Assembly: GCF_001953355.1 (NCBI RefSeq)
Contig: NZ_MPIY01000017.1
Span: 248,001-312,000, forward strand
Source: Polynucleobacter sphagniphilus
GTDB taxonomy: Bacteria > Pseudomonadota > Gammaproteobacteria > Burkholderiales > Burkholderiaceae
DNA: 64,000 nt
Reading direction: 5' to 3'
The translations under genes were made by a program, and so were the position numbers. Numbering within the stretch: position 1 is the first letter of the stretch; each line of letters begins with the position of its first letter. A model generated the notes under the pieces. It saw nothing but the letters and a program-made list of their open reading frames with translations. It was not told the origin of the DNA and made no database searches. Positions 30,332 to 37,553 of the stretch are shown piece by piece.

Positions 30332-30916
30332 ATGGCGAAGCAGGCAAAAGTTCTAAACAGCACAGAAATACGCAGAGTGCTTGATTATGTGGCAACACGT
30401 AAACACGCACTACGCAACAGAGCATTGGTATTGATGATGTTTAACACCGGTATGCGTGTCAGCGAAGTTGCTAGCTTACGCATTAAAGATGTAGTAGATG
30501 GCGAAGGCAACATTAAGAATGAAATACGCTTATTGGCAGAGAACACAAAGACGAATGAGGCACGAGCAGTATTTGTGAATGAGAAGTTGCGCAAAGAACT
30601 ACAGCAATATGCAAAGGTATATGCCAACGCCGATCCAAACAACAAGTTCTTCTATAGCCAAAAGCGTGACAGCGACGGATTTTCAAGTTCAACCTTGTGT
30701 CAGCACTTCCATTATCTTTATAAGCGTGTGGGGCTGGATGGCGCAAGTAGTCACTCATCACGCAGAACCTTCATTACTACGCTGGCAAACAAAGGTATTA
30801 GTGTGCGAGTGATTATGGGATTAAGTGGGCACAAGGCACTCAGTAGCGTGCAATGCTATATAGACTGCAATAGCGAACTTATGCGTAATGCTGTGGAAGG
30901 TTTGGCTATGGTGTGA
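30332..30916 (+). CDS. Short tyrosine recombinase
   Basis: 194-residue tyrosine recombinase that is essentially only the catalytic domain, similar in size to FimB/FimE-type enzymes. The catalytic set is visible: Arg in TGMRVSEVASLR, Lys in ENTKTNEARAV, HSSRR, GHKAL, and the nucleophile Tyr in VQCYID. ATG 30332 has an AGGAAA ribosome site; the TTG at 30242 is less likely. The N-terminal DNA-binding domain of phage integrases is missing. It lies between 16-bp direct repeats together with the gene-free region upstream. Its target is unknown. Confidence 0.88.
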   Translation: MAKQAKVLNSTEIRRVLDYVATRKHALRNRALVLMMFNTGMRVSEVASLRIKDVVDGEGNIKNEIRLLAENTKTNEARAVFVNEKLRKELQQYAKVYANADPNNKFFYSQKRDSDGFSSSTLCQHFHYLYKRVGLDGASSHSSRRTFITTLANKGISVRVIMGLSGHKALSSVQCYIDCNSELMRNAVEGLAMV

Positions 30917-31009
30917 TGGTAGGCAAGGTAAGGAAGGTTTGTAAGGATGGGAAGGATTTGATGGTCTTGCAAACCAAGCTGGATAGGGCTTGGAGAACAG
31001 GGGATATTG

Positions 31010-31069
31010 GGTTTATTAAAAAGCAGGGTTTTTTACTAACCATACAAAAACCCTGCTTTTTAATAAACC
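31010..31069. terminator. Perfect 24-bp inverted repeat, bidirectional terminator
   Basis: Arms 31010-31033 and 31046-31069 are perfectly complementary over 24 bases, with a 12-base loop. The core AAAAAGCAGGGTTTTT is flanked by A and T runs, so it would terminate both the recombinase transcript and the convergent coiled-coil gene. The perfection and length are unusual for a terminator, and one arm contains the right copy of the 16-bp direct repeat. Confidence 0.8.
31045..31060 (+). repeat. 16-bp direct repeat, right copy
   Basis: An exact match to 29329-29344, in the same orientation. It lies within the right arm of the inverted repeat just downstream of the short recombinase gene. Confidence 0.45.
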
Positions 31070-31070
31070 A

Positions 31071-31655
31071 CTACTTCTTCCGTTTTTGCAGTCCTTTTTC
31101 GTGCTCTTTTAGTATTTCCAACTGCTCTTTTTCTTCTTTACTCATTTCACTTTCAAACTGCTTAAGCAATTCATCTTCCATTGCCCACACTTCTTTATCC
31201 CGTTTGCTTGCGATAACTTCGCCTTGTCTGAGATTCGCCCTTGTAAGTGCAATGTTGCCAGCACTTTGTGCGCTCCAACTTGATTTACCTTCATCAAGTG
31301 CTTTACTCCACGCATCCATAAACACCCGTGCCGCTTTAGTTTCGCTATCTGCTTGTAGTCTTCTAATGCCTTCTAACAAGCCACCTTCTGCCTCTGCTAT
31401 TGCTTGCTTGTAAGTTTCAATGCGCACTTCCAATTTTGTCTTCCAACCAATTGCATCTGCTTCTGCTTTTGTTTTAGGGCGCTTGTGTATTTTGCGTAAA
31501 TTCTCTTGCTCTGCCCACGCCTGCTCCATTCGTTCTATTTGTCCATCATCCAATAAAGCCTTTATGTCTTTTATGGCAACTTCTTCACCACGCTCTAATT
31601 TTTCTAATCGCTCTTTAAGGCGTTGTGGCAGATGGGTGATGTTTAGCTTTGGCAT
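31071..31655 (-). CDS. Charged coiled-coil protein of unknown function
   Basis: About 194 residues from ATG 31655 (the frame is open further upstream but would overlap the integrase gene). It is very rich in Lys/Glu/Ala/Gln, with long helical stretches such as QRLKERLEKLERGEEVAIKD and a C-terminal KEEKEQLEILKEHEKGLQKR. There is no membrane segment or signal peptide. It starts 19 bases after the larger integrase stop, so the two are probably co-transcribed, which suggests an accessory role in that element. I do not recognise the family. Confidence 0.65.
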   Translation of the reverse strand: MPKLNITHLPQRLKERLEKLERGEEVAIKDIKALLDDGQIERMEQAWAEQENLRKIHKRPKTKAEADAIGWKTKLEVRIETYKQAIAEAEGGLLEGIRRLQADSETKAARVFMDAWSKALDEGKSSWSAQSAGNIALTRANLRQGEVIASKRDKEVWAMEDELLKQFESEMSKEEKEQLEILKEHEKGLQKRKK

Positions 31656-31674
31656 TACAACATAGTAGCAAATA

Positions 31675-32953
31675 TCATCTTCTGCTATGCAACATACCAA
31701 CATTCATCTCTGCACGTAACTCACTAGCGTAAAACTTATCTACCATCTCCAAACTAGTGCGTGCATTGCGTGCCAACGTCAATAAATCAATTCCTTGTCC
31801 ATACAGTAGTCTAAATGTAATTGCAGAATGCCGTAGTGAATACAGCGTGCGTCTTTGTCCTTGTGTGCCAAAACGCAAATCTGTTTCTTCTAATATGCGT
31901 TTGAACATTTTTTCTAATAAAAATATCGCAGATTGCCTATCTTTAAGTTTTGGTAAAAACAAGTAGTCATCTTCATTTGCTAATCCCTGTTTAGCAAAGT
32001 AATCACGCAAGTGTTCGTAAATATGTACCGCAGCTGGTAGAGTAACAATCTGCGCTTTATGCCTTTTTGTTTCTGGTAGCGTTAAACGTAAGTAACAATG
32101 TTCTCCTTTAACAATAGTCACATGCTTGTGCTGTATCAACTTAATATCAACGGGACGCACAAAGCTGTTGACCATAAAACCAATCACCCACGCCATTTCA
32201 TGTACCACATTCGCATAGCTAGCAAATACACCCCCTTGCGTATTGCGATGTGTCACCTTGCGTCGCTTTTGCTTGGCGTTACGCATGCGTTTTGCACAGC
32301 GTAGTAGTTGTAAATACTCATTCACTGTAAAGTTGCCACGCGCCGTACTGGTGATGCGTATTTTGGGGAACTGCGGCACTTGCTCAATCCATTTGTGTGC
32401 GTGTGCTGTATTGAGTATTTTGCGTAATGCCATCATGTACTGTGATAGCGTCATTGGCTTGTAGTTGAGTGTGGACAAGTGATTAAAAAAAACGCTCTAC
32501 CTGCGCATACCCTATATCTTCTACGCAGATATTTTTAAAAAACGGTAGTACTTGTTTGCGTATGCGTGACTTGAGCATGACTAGCGAGTGCTTTGCTACT
32601 TCATCCCTGTCTACACGTGCCTGCTCAGTTGCTAGCATGAGTGTCGCAACCGCTTCAATGCTGTGGGTGCGTGTATGTGCCGCGTGTTGTTGCGAAGGGG
32701 CAACACATAATTTCGCATTGTAAAATTCTTTTGCGTAGCGCAGAGCATCTCTTTTGCTAGTTGTACGTAGCGTGCGTTTAATCACCTTGCCATCAAAGTA
32801 ACAGCGTACTTGCCAATAGCGTGACGCATTGGTTAGAAAGATAGAAAGTTTGCTTGGGTAATTTGGTACAGAAGTAATCGTACTGACAATTGGCAAAGTA
32901 CGATTGCGTTCTACAGAAAAAAATTCATCGTTAGCTGCTGCATATAAGTTCAT
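31675..32953 (-). pseudogene. Tyrosine-type integrase split by a frameshift
   Basis: Two open frames together encode one phage-like integrase of about 425 residues. The N-terminal part (arm/core-binding, ending QVERFF) stops at a TAA just after a run of eight T on the coding strand (A8 at 32485-32492). Removing one base joins it to a C-terminal catalytic part with Arg in NSFVRPVD, Lys in TKRHKAQ, YSLRHSAIT and the Tyr in VDKFYASEL. All catalytic residues remain. It may be a true pseudogene, a sequencing error, or a gene rescued by slippage. ATG 32953 or GTG 32974 is the start. Confidence 0.8.
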
Positions 32954-32967
32954 ACGCTCAGCATACT

Positions 32968-33105
32968 GTCGCACACCAAGTTACGCGACCAGAAAAATAT
33001 TTTTACAAAATAAATTCGCAAACAAACTCCAACTGCATTGCGATTTACGATCTTTCAAAATAAAAAATTTCAAATAAAAATGTCGCACAGAGTTTGGTGT
33101 GCGAC
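32968..33105. repeat. 12-bp inverted repeats upstream of the integrase
   Basis: GTCGCACACCAA (32968-32979) has its exact reverse complement TTGGTGTGCGAC at 33094-33105, and a third half-site GTCGCAC at 33082-33088 forms a local hairpin with the latter. The left copy lies at the integrase start and the others just before the second porin. They could be integrase- or regulator-binding sites, or an attachment region. This gap (32975-33198) holds no gene. Confidence 0.5.
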
Positions 33106-33198
33106 TAATGCGATGGTTTTAATGGAAATTATTTGGAGGTGATTTGGAATGATTTGAAGAGAGAAAATCTGCGCGAAGCGCGGATGGAGATTTAAAGA

Positions 33199-34542
33199 AT
33201 GAAAAAATCGCTATTAGCAATCGCAGCAATGACAGCATTTGCTGGCGCTGCTCAAGCTCAGTCCAGCGTGACTGTCTACGGAATCATCGACGTTGGCGTT
33301 ATGGGTGCAACAAACTCACCTAACTTAAACGCAACACCTTGGGGTGTGTCAGGCACACCTTACGCTTCTTCAAGCATAAAAACAGTAAACACTTCAGGTC
33401 AAGCCTTCGGCATGATGACCGGTGGCGAGTCTATGAGCCGCTTGGGTTTCAAAGGTTCTGAAGATTTAGGTGGTGGTACAAAGGCGATTTTCGACTTGGA
33501 AATGGGCTTTAACGGTAATGGCTCAGTTGCTGCTTCAAATGCTGGTGTTACTTCAGGTAACAAAGCTAACGTTCAAGGTGGCGATTCAGCATTGCAAGGT
33601 CAATTGTTTGGTCGTGCAGCTTATGCTGGTTTGAGCAATGACAAGTTCGGCACAATCATGGCTGGTCGTCAACAAAATTTGATGTTGGATAACATTGGCG
33701 GCTACGATCCAGTTAATGCACAAATGTTCTCACCAATCAACTTCTCCGGTGCATACGGTGGCGGTGGTTTTACAGATGACTCACGTGTAACAGGTTTGAA
33801 GTACGTTTACAAAAACAGCGGCTTTAACGGTAACTTGCTCTACGCACCAGGCGGAGTATCTGGTCAGTCTACGGCTGGCACAACTACTGGCGCTCAAGTT
33901 GGTTACGAAGCTACTAAGTGGGGCGTACAAGCCATTGCATCACACACTACTGATGCAACATCATTGACTGGTGTAACCGTTGGTACAGCACTCACTACAG
34001 CCAACACATCAACACTGAACTGGATTTCAAACAACGGAACTGTTGCTGGAAGCAATGCAGTTGCTGTTACTCTTGCTAACACCACTGCTTACATGTTTAC
34101 CGCCAAGTATCAAGTTTTAGATGCATTGACATTAAAAGCTGGTTACGAGCGTGAGAACTTTGGTACACCAAGCAACTCACAGGTGTACAGTGGCTTGCCA
34201 ATTACACCATCTGGTTACTCAGTTTCTGGTGTATATGCCCTTGCTTACAACTACAGTCAAAACGTAGCTTGGGGTGGTGCTAACTACCAGTTCACACCTG
34301 CGATCAAAGGTTCCTTGGGCTACTACTATGTAAGCACATTGTCATATGCAGGAAAACCTGGCGGCGGTACAAGCCAGTTTTTCTCAGCATTGGCTGACTA
34401 TAGCCTAAGCAAGCGTACAAACTTGTATGCAGGTGTAATGGCTAACAACAACAGCGCATCAAACGGTTATGCTCCAACAACTGGTGCTAACAACATTACT
34501 ACTTCCGTAACTTACGGTTTAGGTATGCGTCACACTTTCTAA
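33199..34542 (+). CDS. Outer-membrane general porin, copy 2
   Basis: 447-residue Porin_4-type barrel: signal peptide cleaved after AGAAQA, mature start SSVTVYGIID, end GMRHTF. It is paralogous to the porin at 26729. The homology begins at the ribosome-site region (33184 versus 26714); upstream sequences are unrelated, so the promoter differs. A 69-base block is identical to porin 1 (33424-33492), but the loop regions diverge, so permeability or phage-receptor properties may differ. Confidence 0.93.
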   Translation: MKKSLLAIAAMTAFAGAAQAQSSVTVYGIIDVGVMGATNSPNLNATPWGVSGTPYASSSIKTVNTSGQAFGMMTGGESMSRLGFKGSEDLGGGTKAIFDLEMGFNGNGSVAASNAGVTSGNKANVQGGDSALQGQLFGRAAYAGLSNDKFGTIMAGRQQNLMLDNIGGYDPVNAQMFSPINFSGAYGGGGFTDDSRVTGLKYVYKNSGFNGNLLYAPGGVSGQSTAGTTTGAQVGYEATKWGVQAIASHTTDATSLTGVTVGTALTTANTSTLNWISNNGTVAGSNAVAVTLANTTAYMFTAKYQVLDALTLKAGYERENFGTPSNSQVYSGLPITPSGYSVSGVYALAYNYSQNVAWGGANYQFTPAIKGSLGYYYVSTLSYAGKPGGGTSQFFSALADYSLSKRTNLYAGVMANNNSASNGYAPTTGANNITTSVTYGLGMRHTF

Positions 34543-34587
34543 TTTACGCTAGCGTAAGCTAGTAGAAAATTAGTTTGGAATTAAATT

Positions 34588-34618
34588 AACCCACTGTGGC
34601 AACACAGTGGGTTTTTTC
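34588..34618 (+). terminator. Rho-independent terminator after porin 2
   Basis: The stem AACCCACTGTG/CACAGTGGGTT has a GCAA tetraloop and a T6 run. It is homologous to the terminator after porin 1. Confidence 0.92.
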
Positions 34619-34661
34619 TTGGCTGTAAAATAAGTCATGCAAGCTTGAATATGGAGTTGAA

Positions 34662-34886
34662 ATGAAGATTGTGATTGCAGCAGTATTAATTGGATTGCTA
34701 ATACCTATGTTGACAGCCTGCAATACTGTTGCTGGTATTGGTGAAGATATTACTGATAGTGCAAACTGGGTAAAAAATGAGATAAGCAGTAAGCCGGTAA
34801 ATTTGGGACCAAGTTCTGGTGATGCCAATACGGTGACAGTGACTCCTGTTAGCGGTGGAGAAGTTACAGCAAAGCCTGTACAGTAG
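34662..34886 (+). CDS. Entericidin-like small lipoprotein, copy 2
   Basis: 74-residue lipoprotein with lipobox LTAC and the NTVAGIGEDITDSANWVKNEI core. It is paralogous to the gene at 28243, with an extended Thr/Val-rich tail. It is probably anchored in the outer or inner membrane. It follows the porin as in the first module but after a strong terminator, so it needs its own promoter or read-through. Confidence 0.85.
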   Translation: MKIVIAAVLIGLLIPMLTACNTVAGIGEDITDSANWVKNEISSKPVNLGPSSGDANTVTVTPVSGGEVTAKPVQ

Positions 34887-34921
34887 TCAGTAAATGTTGG
34901 GTAATGACTGATCTGTCTGCA

Positions 34922-35086
34922 TTAATTTTTATTTAAAGCGGTACGTCGTTGATTGAGTTTTACTTGTTGTTGGTTTAACTTGGTTTGTTTATTCTGCAAG
35001 TTGGCGGTTTTGAGTTGTTGCTTGAGATTGCTGATGCGTGTTTGCTCTGGTGTTGGCGGCTTGTTGGTAATTTCTGCAATACGCAT
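34922..35086 (-). CDS. Small glutamine-rich coiled-coil protein, copy 2
   Basis: 54 residues beginning MRIAEITNKPPTPEQTRI and continuing as a Lys/Gln/Asn-rich helix. The N-terminal block MRIAEITN and the position match the 51-residue gene at 28465. The start lies one base after the upstream gene's stop triplet. The function is unknown; conservation between two diverged copies is the main evidence that it is translated. Confidence 0.62.
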   Translation of the reverse strand: MRIAEITNKPPTPEQTRISNLKQQLKTANLQNKQTKLNQQQVKLNQRRTALNKN

Positions 35087-35087
35087 A

Positions 35088-35237
35088 TCAATGTCCCAGT
35101 TGTGTAGGTGGCGACATAATATTGCTCGAGCCGAACTGAGATTTTGCTAGCTGAAATGCGTGATTGGGATTATCGGCAAACACAATCGTATTCACCCAAA
35201 CACCACTCACCTTAACCATTACTTTAAATTGCTTCAT
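35088..35237 (-). CDS. Tiny conserved protein of the duplicated module, copy 2
   Basis: 49 residues beginning MKQFKVMVKVSGVWVNTIVF, homologous to the 48-residue product at 28623 (shared pattern K-x-K-x-x-V-K-x-x-G-x-W and a central aromatic/Ala helix). The leader AAATACTTGT before ATG is identical in both copies, again with no Shine-Dalgarno motif. The function is unknown. Confidence 0.62.
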   Translation of the reverse strand: MKQFKVMVKVSGVWVNTIVFADNPNHAFQLAKSQFGSSNIMSPPTQLGH

Positions 35238-35258
35238 ACAAGTATTTATCGCAAACAA

Positions 35259-35281
35259 GGTGTCGTTTTTGATACGGCACC
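35259..35281 (-). promoter_or_regulatory. Intercistronic hairpin in the duplicated module, copy 2
   Basis: GGTGTCG (35259-35265) pairs with CGGCACC (35275-35281), seven pairs including one wobble. It occupies the same place as the hairpin at 28781-28815 but has a different sequence, so the fold rather than the sequence is kept. Confidence 0.5.
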
Positions 35282-35289
35282 ATCACTCC

Positions 35290-35688
35290 TCACTTGCCAA
35301 ATCCTTTGCGTAAATTGACGCTGGCTGTTGCAATCTGTGTATCCAGCTCACCTGCAAGTACAGCCGTTTTAATCACATCAAGTGTTTTAGCCAAATCTTT
35401 CTCGTGTGCAACTTCAACTGCGTATTTGCCTTTTTCCAGTTCCAATACTTTGCTACCGTAACGCACACTAATTGCTAACTTTCCAGCATCTGTTGTAAAC
35501 CACCATTGTTTAACTTGCATCTGCGTTTCCACTTGTTTGCGTAAGCCCGTTTCATTGTCTGTGTAACTTTTGAACTTGGCGACACGGAACTGAGTACCTT
35601 GTTCTCGCGCTTTAGCTAACTCAATCTGTTGCCAAACTCGTTTTGCCAGCTTGTTTCTGCGTTGCACTACCTGCGGAACTTCGTTTTG
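35290..35688 (-). pseudogene. DUF6641-like protein, copy 2, 5' end replaced by an IS
   Basis: The C-terminal 130 or so residues match copy 1 at 28825 (PQVVQRRNKL, ETGLRKQVETQMQVKQWWF, YGSKVLELEKGKY, ELDTQIATASVNLRKGF). The native N-terminus of about 14 residues is missing: the frame runs straight into the terminal repeat of the IS3-family element at 35687 and stays open into the IS to about 35742, giving a possible 150-residue hybrid. The native promoter and ribosome site are gone, so expression would depend on the IS. Confidence 0.75.
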
Positions 35689-35704
35689 AATCGCTACCAA
35701 TATC

Positions 35705-36529
35705 TTAGACACTTCCCAACCTCGCTTGGTACTGCTCTTCAAATCTTACCGGAGAAAGTCCATTGTTGTAACTATGGCGTCTAACCGGGTTGTAAAACAT
35801 TTCGATGTAATCAAAAATATCTTCTCTTGCTTTTGCTCTGCTGGCATAGGTTTTACGTTTAATCCGCTCCCGCTTGAGTAGTTGGAAAAAGCTCTCCACT
35901 ACGGCATTGTCATGGCAGTTTCCGCGCCGACTCATGCTTTGTTTGAGGTTATGTTCTTTTAAGAACGCTTGCCACTCGTAACTAGAAAATTGACTGCCTT
36001 GATCCGAGTGGATCATCACTGTCTGCTTGGGTTTTCGTTTCCATAAAGCCATCAGCAAGGCGCTGACCACCAACTCCTTATCCATTTGACCTTGCATCGA
36101 CCAGCCTACAATCTGGCGGGAGAATAAATCCAAGACCACCGCCAAGTACAGCCAACCCTCATGCGTGCGGATATAAGTAATGTCGGTTACCCAGGTCTCA
36201 TTAGGTTCTAAAACATCAAACTGCTGACCCAAGTGATTGGGGGCTGCCACATGAGGCTTACCAGTATGGTGCCGTGGTTTACGCTTGTAGCCTGTTTGGG
36301 AACGCAGGCCCTGTGCCTTCATCAATCGATACACCCGTTGCTCTCCACAAGCAATCCCCAGATCTTGCAGGTCATCATGGATCTTGCGATAACCATAGAT
36401 GGTGCCGCTTGCCAGCCACGCTTGCTTAATTTGACCTACGATCATCTGGTTCTCATACGCTCGAGACGAGAGCGGCTCTTTAAGCCAAGCGTAATAGCCA
36501 CTGTGGTGGACTCGCAAAACCTTGCACAT
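35705..36529 (-). CDS. IS3-family transposase OrfB (DDE integrase domain)
   Basis: 274-residue rve-type catalytic part. The acidic triad is present: D in TDITYIRT, D in HSDQGSQFSS and E in AVVESFFQLLKRE. It is normally made as an OrfAB fusion through -1 frameshifting. The frame is open upstream of the ATG to the slippery site. It appears intact. Confidence 0.93.
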   Translation of the reverse strand: MCKVLRVHHSGYYAWLKEPLSSRAYENQMIVGQIKQAWLASGTIYGYRKIHDDLQDLGIACGEQRVYRLMKAQGLRSQTGYKRKPRHHTGKPHVAAPNHLGQQFDVLEPNETWVTDITYIRTHEGWLYLAVVLDLFSRQIVGWSMQGQMDKELVVSALLMALWKRKPKQTVMIHSDQGSQFSSYEWQAFLKEHNLKQSMSRRGNCHDNAVVESFFQLLKRERIKRKTYASRAKAREDIFDYIEMFYNPVRRHSYNNGLSPVRFEEQYQARLGSV

Positions 36530-36576
36530 CGTGCGGATGGCATGCTCATGCTGGTGCTTTTTGATGAAGGCGTACT

Positions 36577-36858
36577 TTAACCGGACTCCTTGGCAAAGTA
36601 CGCGGCGGCCTTTTTTAGGATGTCGCGCTCTTCGGTAACCCGCCGCAGCTCCGCCTCCAGTCTTTTAAGCTTAGCTAATTGATCATCTTGAACTAAGCGC
36701 TGCTCGGCTGGAATACCATATTTATTAATCCAGGCATACAGACTATGGGGTGAGGTGCCCAGCCTAGCAGCCACATCTCGAACCCCAAATCCTCGCTCAA
36801 CGACTTGCTTGACTGCCTCTAACTTGAACTCTTCAGTAAACCGTCTTCTTGTACTCAT
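36577..36858 (-). CDS. IS3-family transposase OrfA (helix-turn-helix)
   Basis: 93 residues with the HTH_Tnp_1 domain (FTEEFKLEAVKQVVERGF and LGTSPHSLYAWI) and a leucine-zipper-like end. The A6G heptamer in the coding strand (complement of 36610-36616) near the 3' end would allow a -1 shift into the orfB frame, and I checked that the shifted frame is open into OrfB. An AGGAGGTG ribosome site precedes ATG. Confidence 0.92.
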   Translation of the reverse strand: MSTRRRFTEEFKLEAVKQVVERGFGVRDVAARLGTSPHSLYAWINKYGIPAEQRLVQDDQLAKLKRLEAELRRVTEERDILKKAAAYFAKESG

Positions 36859-37023
36859 TACACACCTCCTAATAGACTAAATATTAGTCTAGAAAGTGTC
36901 TATAGAAGTGGTAGCGATTCATGGCTAGCATTAGGCCCAGTCAATATATTGCGATGCAATATAAATAGCTCAATGCACCAAGAAAGGCTTGACAGGGATG
37001 CTGAACAGGGCTGTAATTGGCGA

Positions 37024-37368
37024 ATGCAAAAATTTGTAAAAGTGCTAATTCTGACAAGCTGTATTTTTCTTGCTCTTGTGAAGACGGCTGGCGCTCAAAT
37101 TTTTGTCCAAAATGCCGTTCAAAGAACCCAGGCATATTTAAGCGTTCAAAAGAATGTAGTTCTCGCAGATGATTCATCTAAGGGCAGTTTAGAGCAAAAA
37201 GAACCCAATTTAAAGATTAACTTGAGCGCACACGTACTAGGTGATATCAATGGGAATGTTTTCGAGTTTCTACCATCAAGCAGCGAATCAAGTTTTTCCA
37301 TCAGTCTTTTTAGAGATGTCCTTAGTGGGACGCCGTCATCAATCTTTAAGCCTCCGCGGCTAGCTTAG
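37024..37368 (+). CDS. Small secreted protein of unknown function
   Basis: 114 residues with a clear signal peptide (hydrophobic ILTSCIFLALV, cleavage near KTAGAQ), followed by a polar region and a Ser-rich stretch (FLPSSSESSFSISLF). ATG 37024 starts the signal peptide; the frame is open to 36949 but that adds a hydrophilic leader. It stands between the IS and the RND efflux operon on the same strand as the latter. I do not recognise it. Confidence 0.5.
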   Translation: MQKFVKVLILTSCIFLALVKTAGAQIFVQNAVQRTQAYLSVQKNVVLADDSSKGSLEQKEPNLKINLSAHVLGDINGNVFEFLPSSSESSFSISLFRDVLSGTPSSIFKPPRLA

Positions 37369-37553
37369 TGTTGTAAAGCAGACAGCAAACAACCTCCGTG
37401 GAGGTGATGTTTGATTTTGTCCAAAGCCGTTTAAACCCTTATATATTTTATTGTGTGTAAATTGATAGGCTTCCAGCCATATCAAGAATCAAGCTGAATA
37501 TGGGCGTGACAATAAATTCCATTGTTAAATTTGGTTTTAATAAAGATTAAAAA

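Larger units (their letters stand above)
35687..36921 (-). mobile_element. IS3-family insertion sequence, complete
   Basis: 1235 bp, bounded by terminal inverted repeats of about 28 bp. Both ends begin TGAATCGCTACC and share an inner TAGACACTT at the same distance. It contains orfA and orfB in the usual -1 frame relation, with an A6G slippery site in orfA. The flanking triplets (TTT on the left, TGG on the right) do not match, so no target duplication is visible. It cuts the DUF6641-like gene copy 2. Confidence 0.9.

Noticed and set aside
34953..35150. 65-residue + strand ORF over the second tiny-gene cassette
   Set aside because: The opposite strand is conserved with copy 1; this frame has no counterpart there.
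37392..37420. CCTCC-GT-GGAGG hairpin as a terminator before the RND operon
   Set aside because: Very short loop and no T run; a functional role is unsupported.
26520..37553. CRISPR array in the accessory region
   Set aside because: No regularly spaced repeats and no cas genes were seen.
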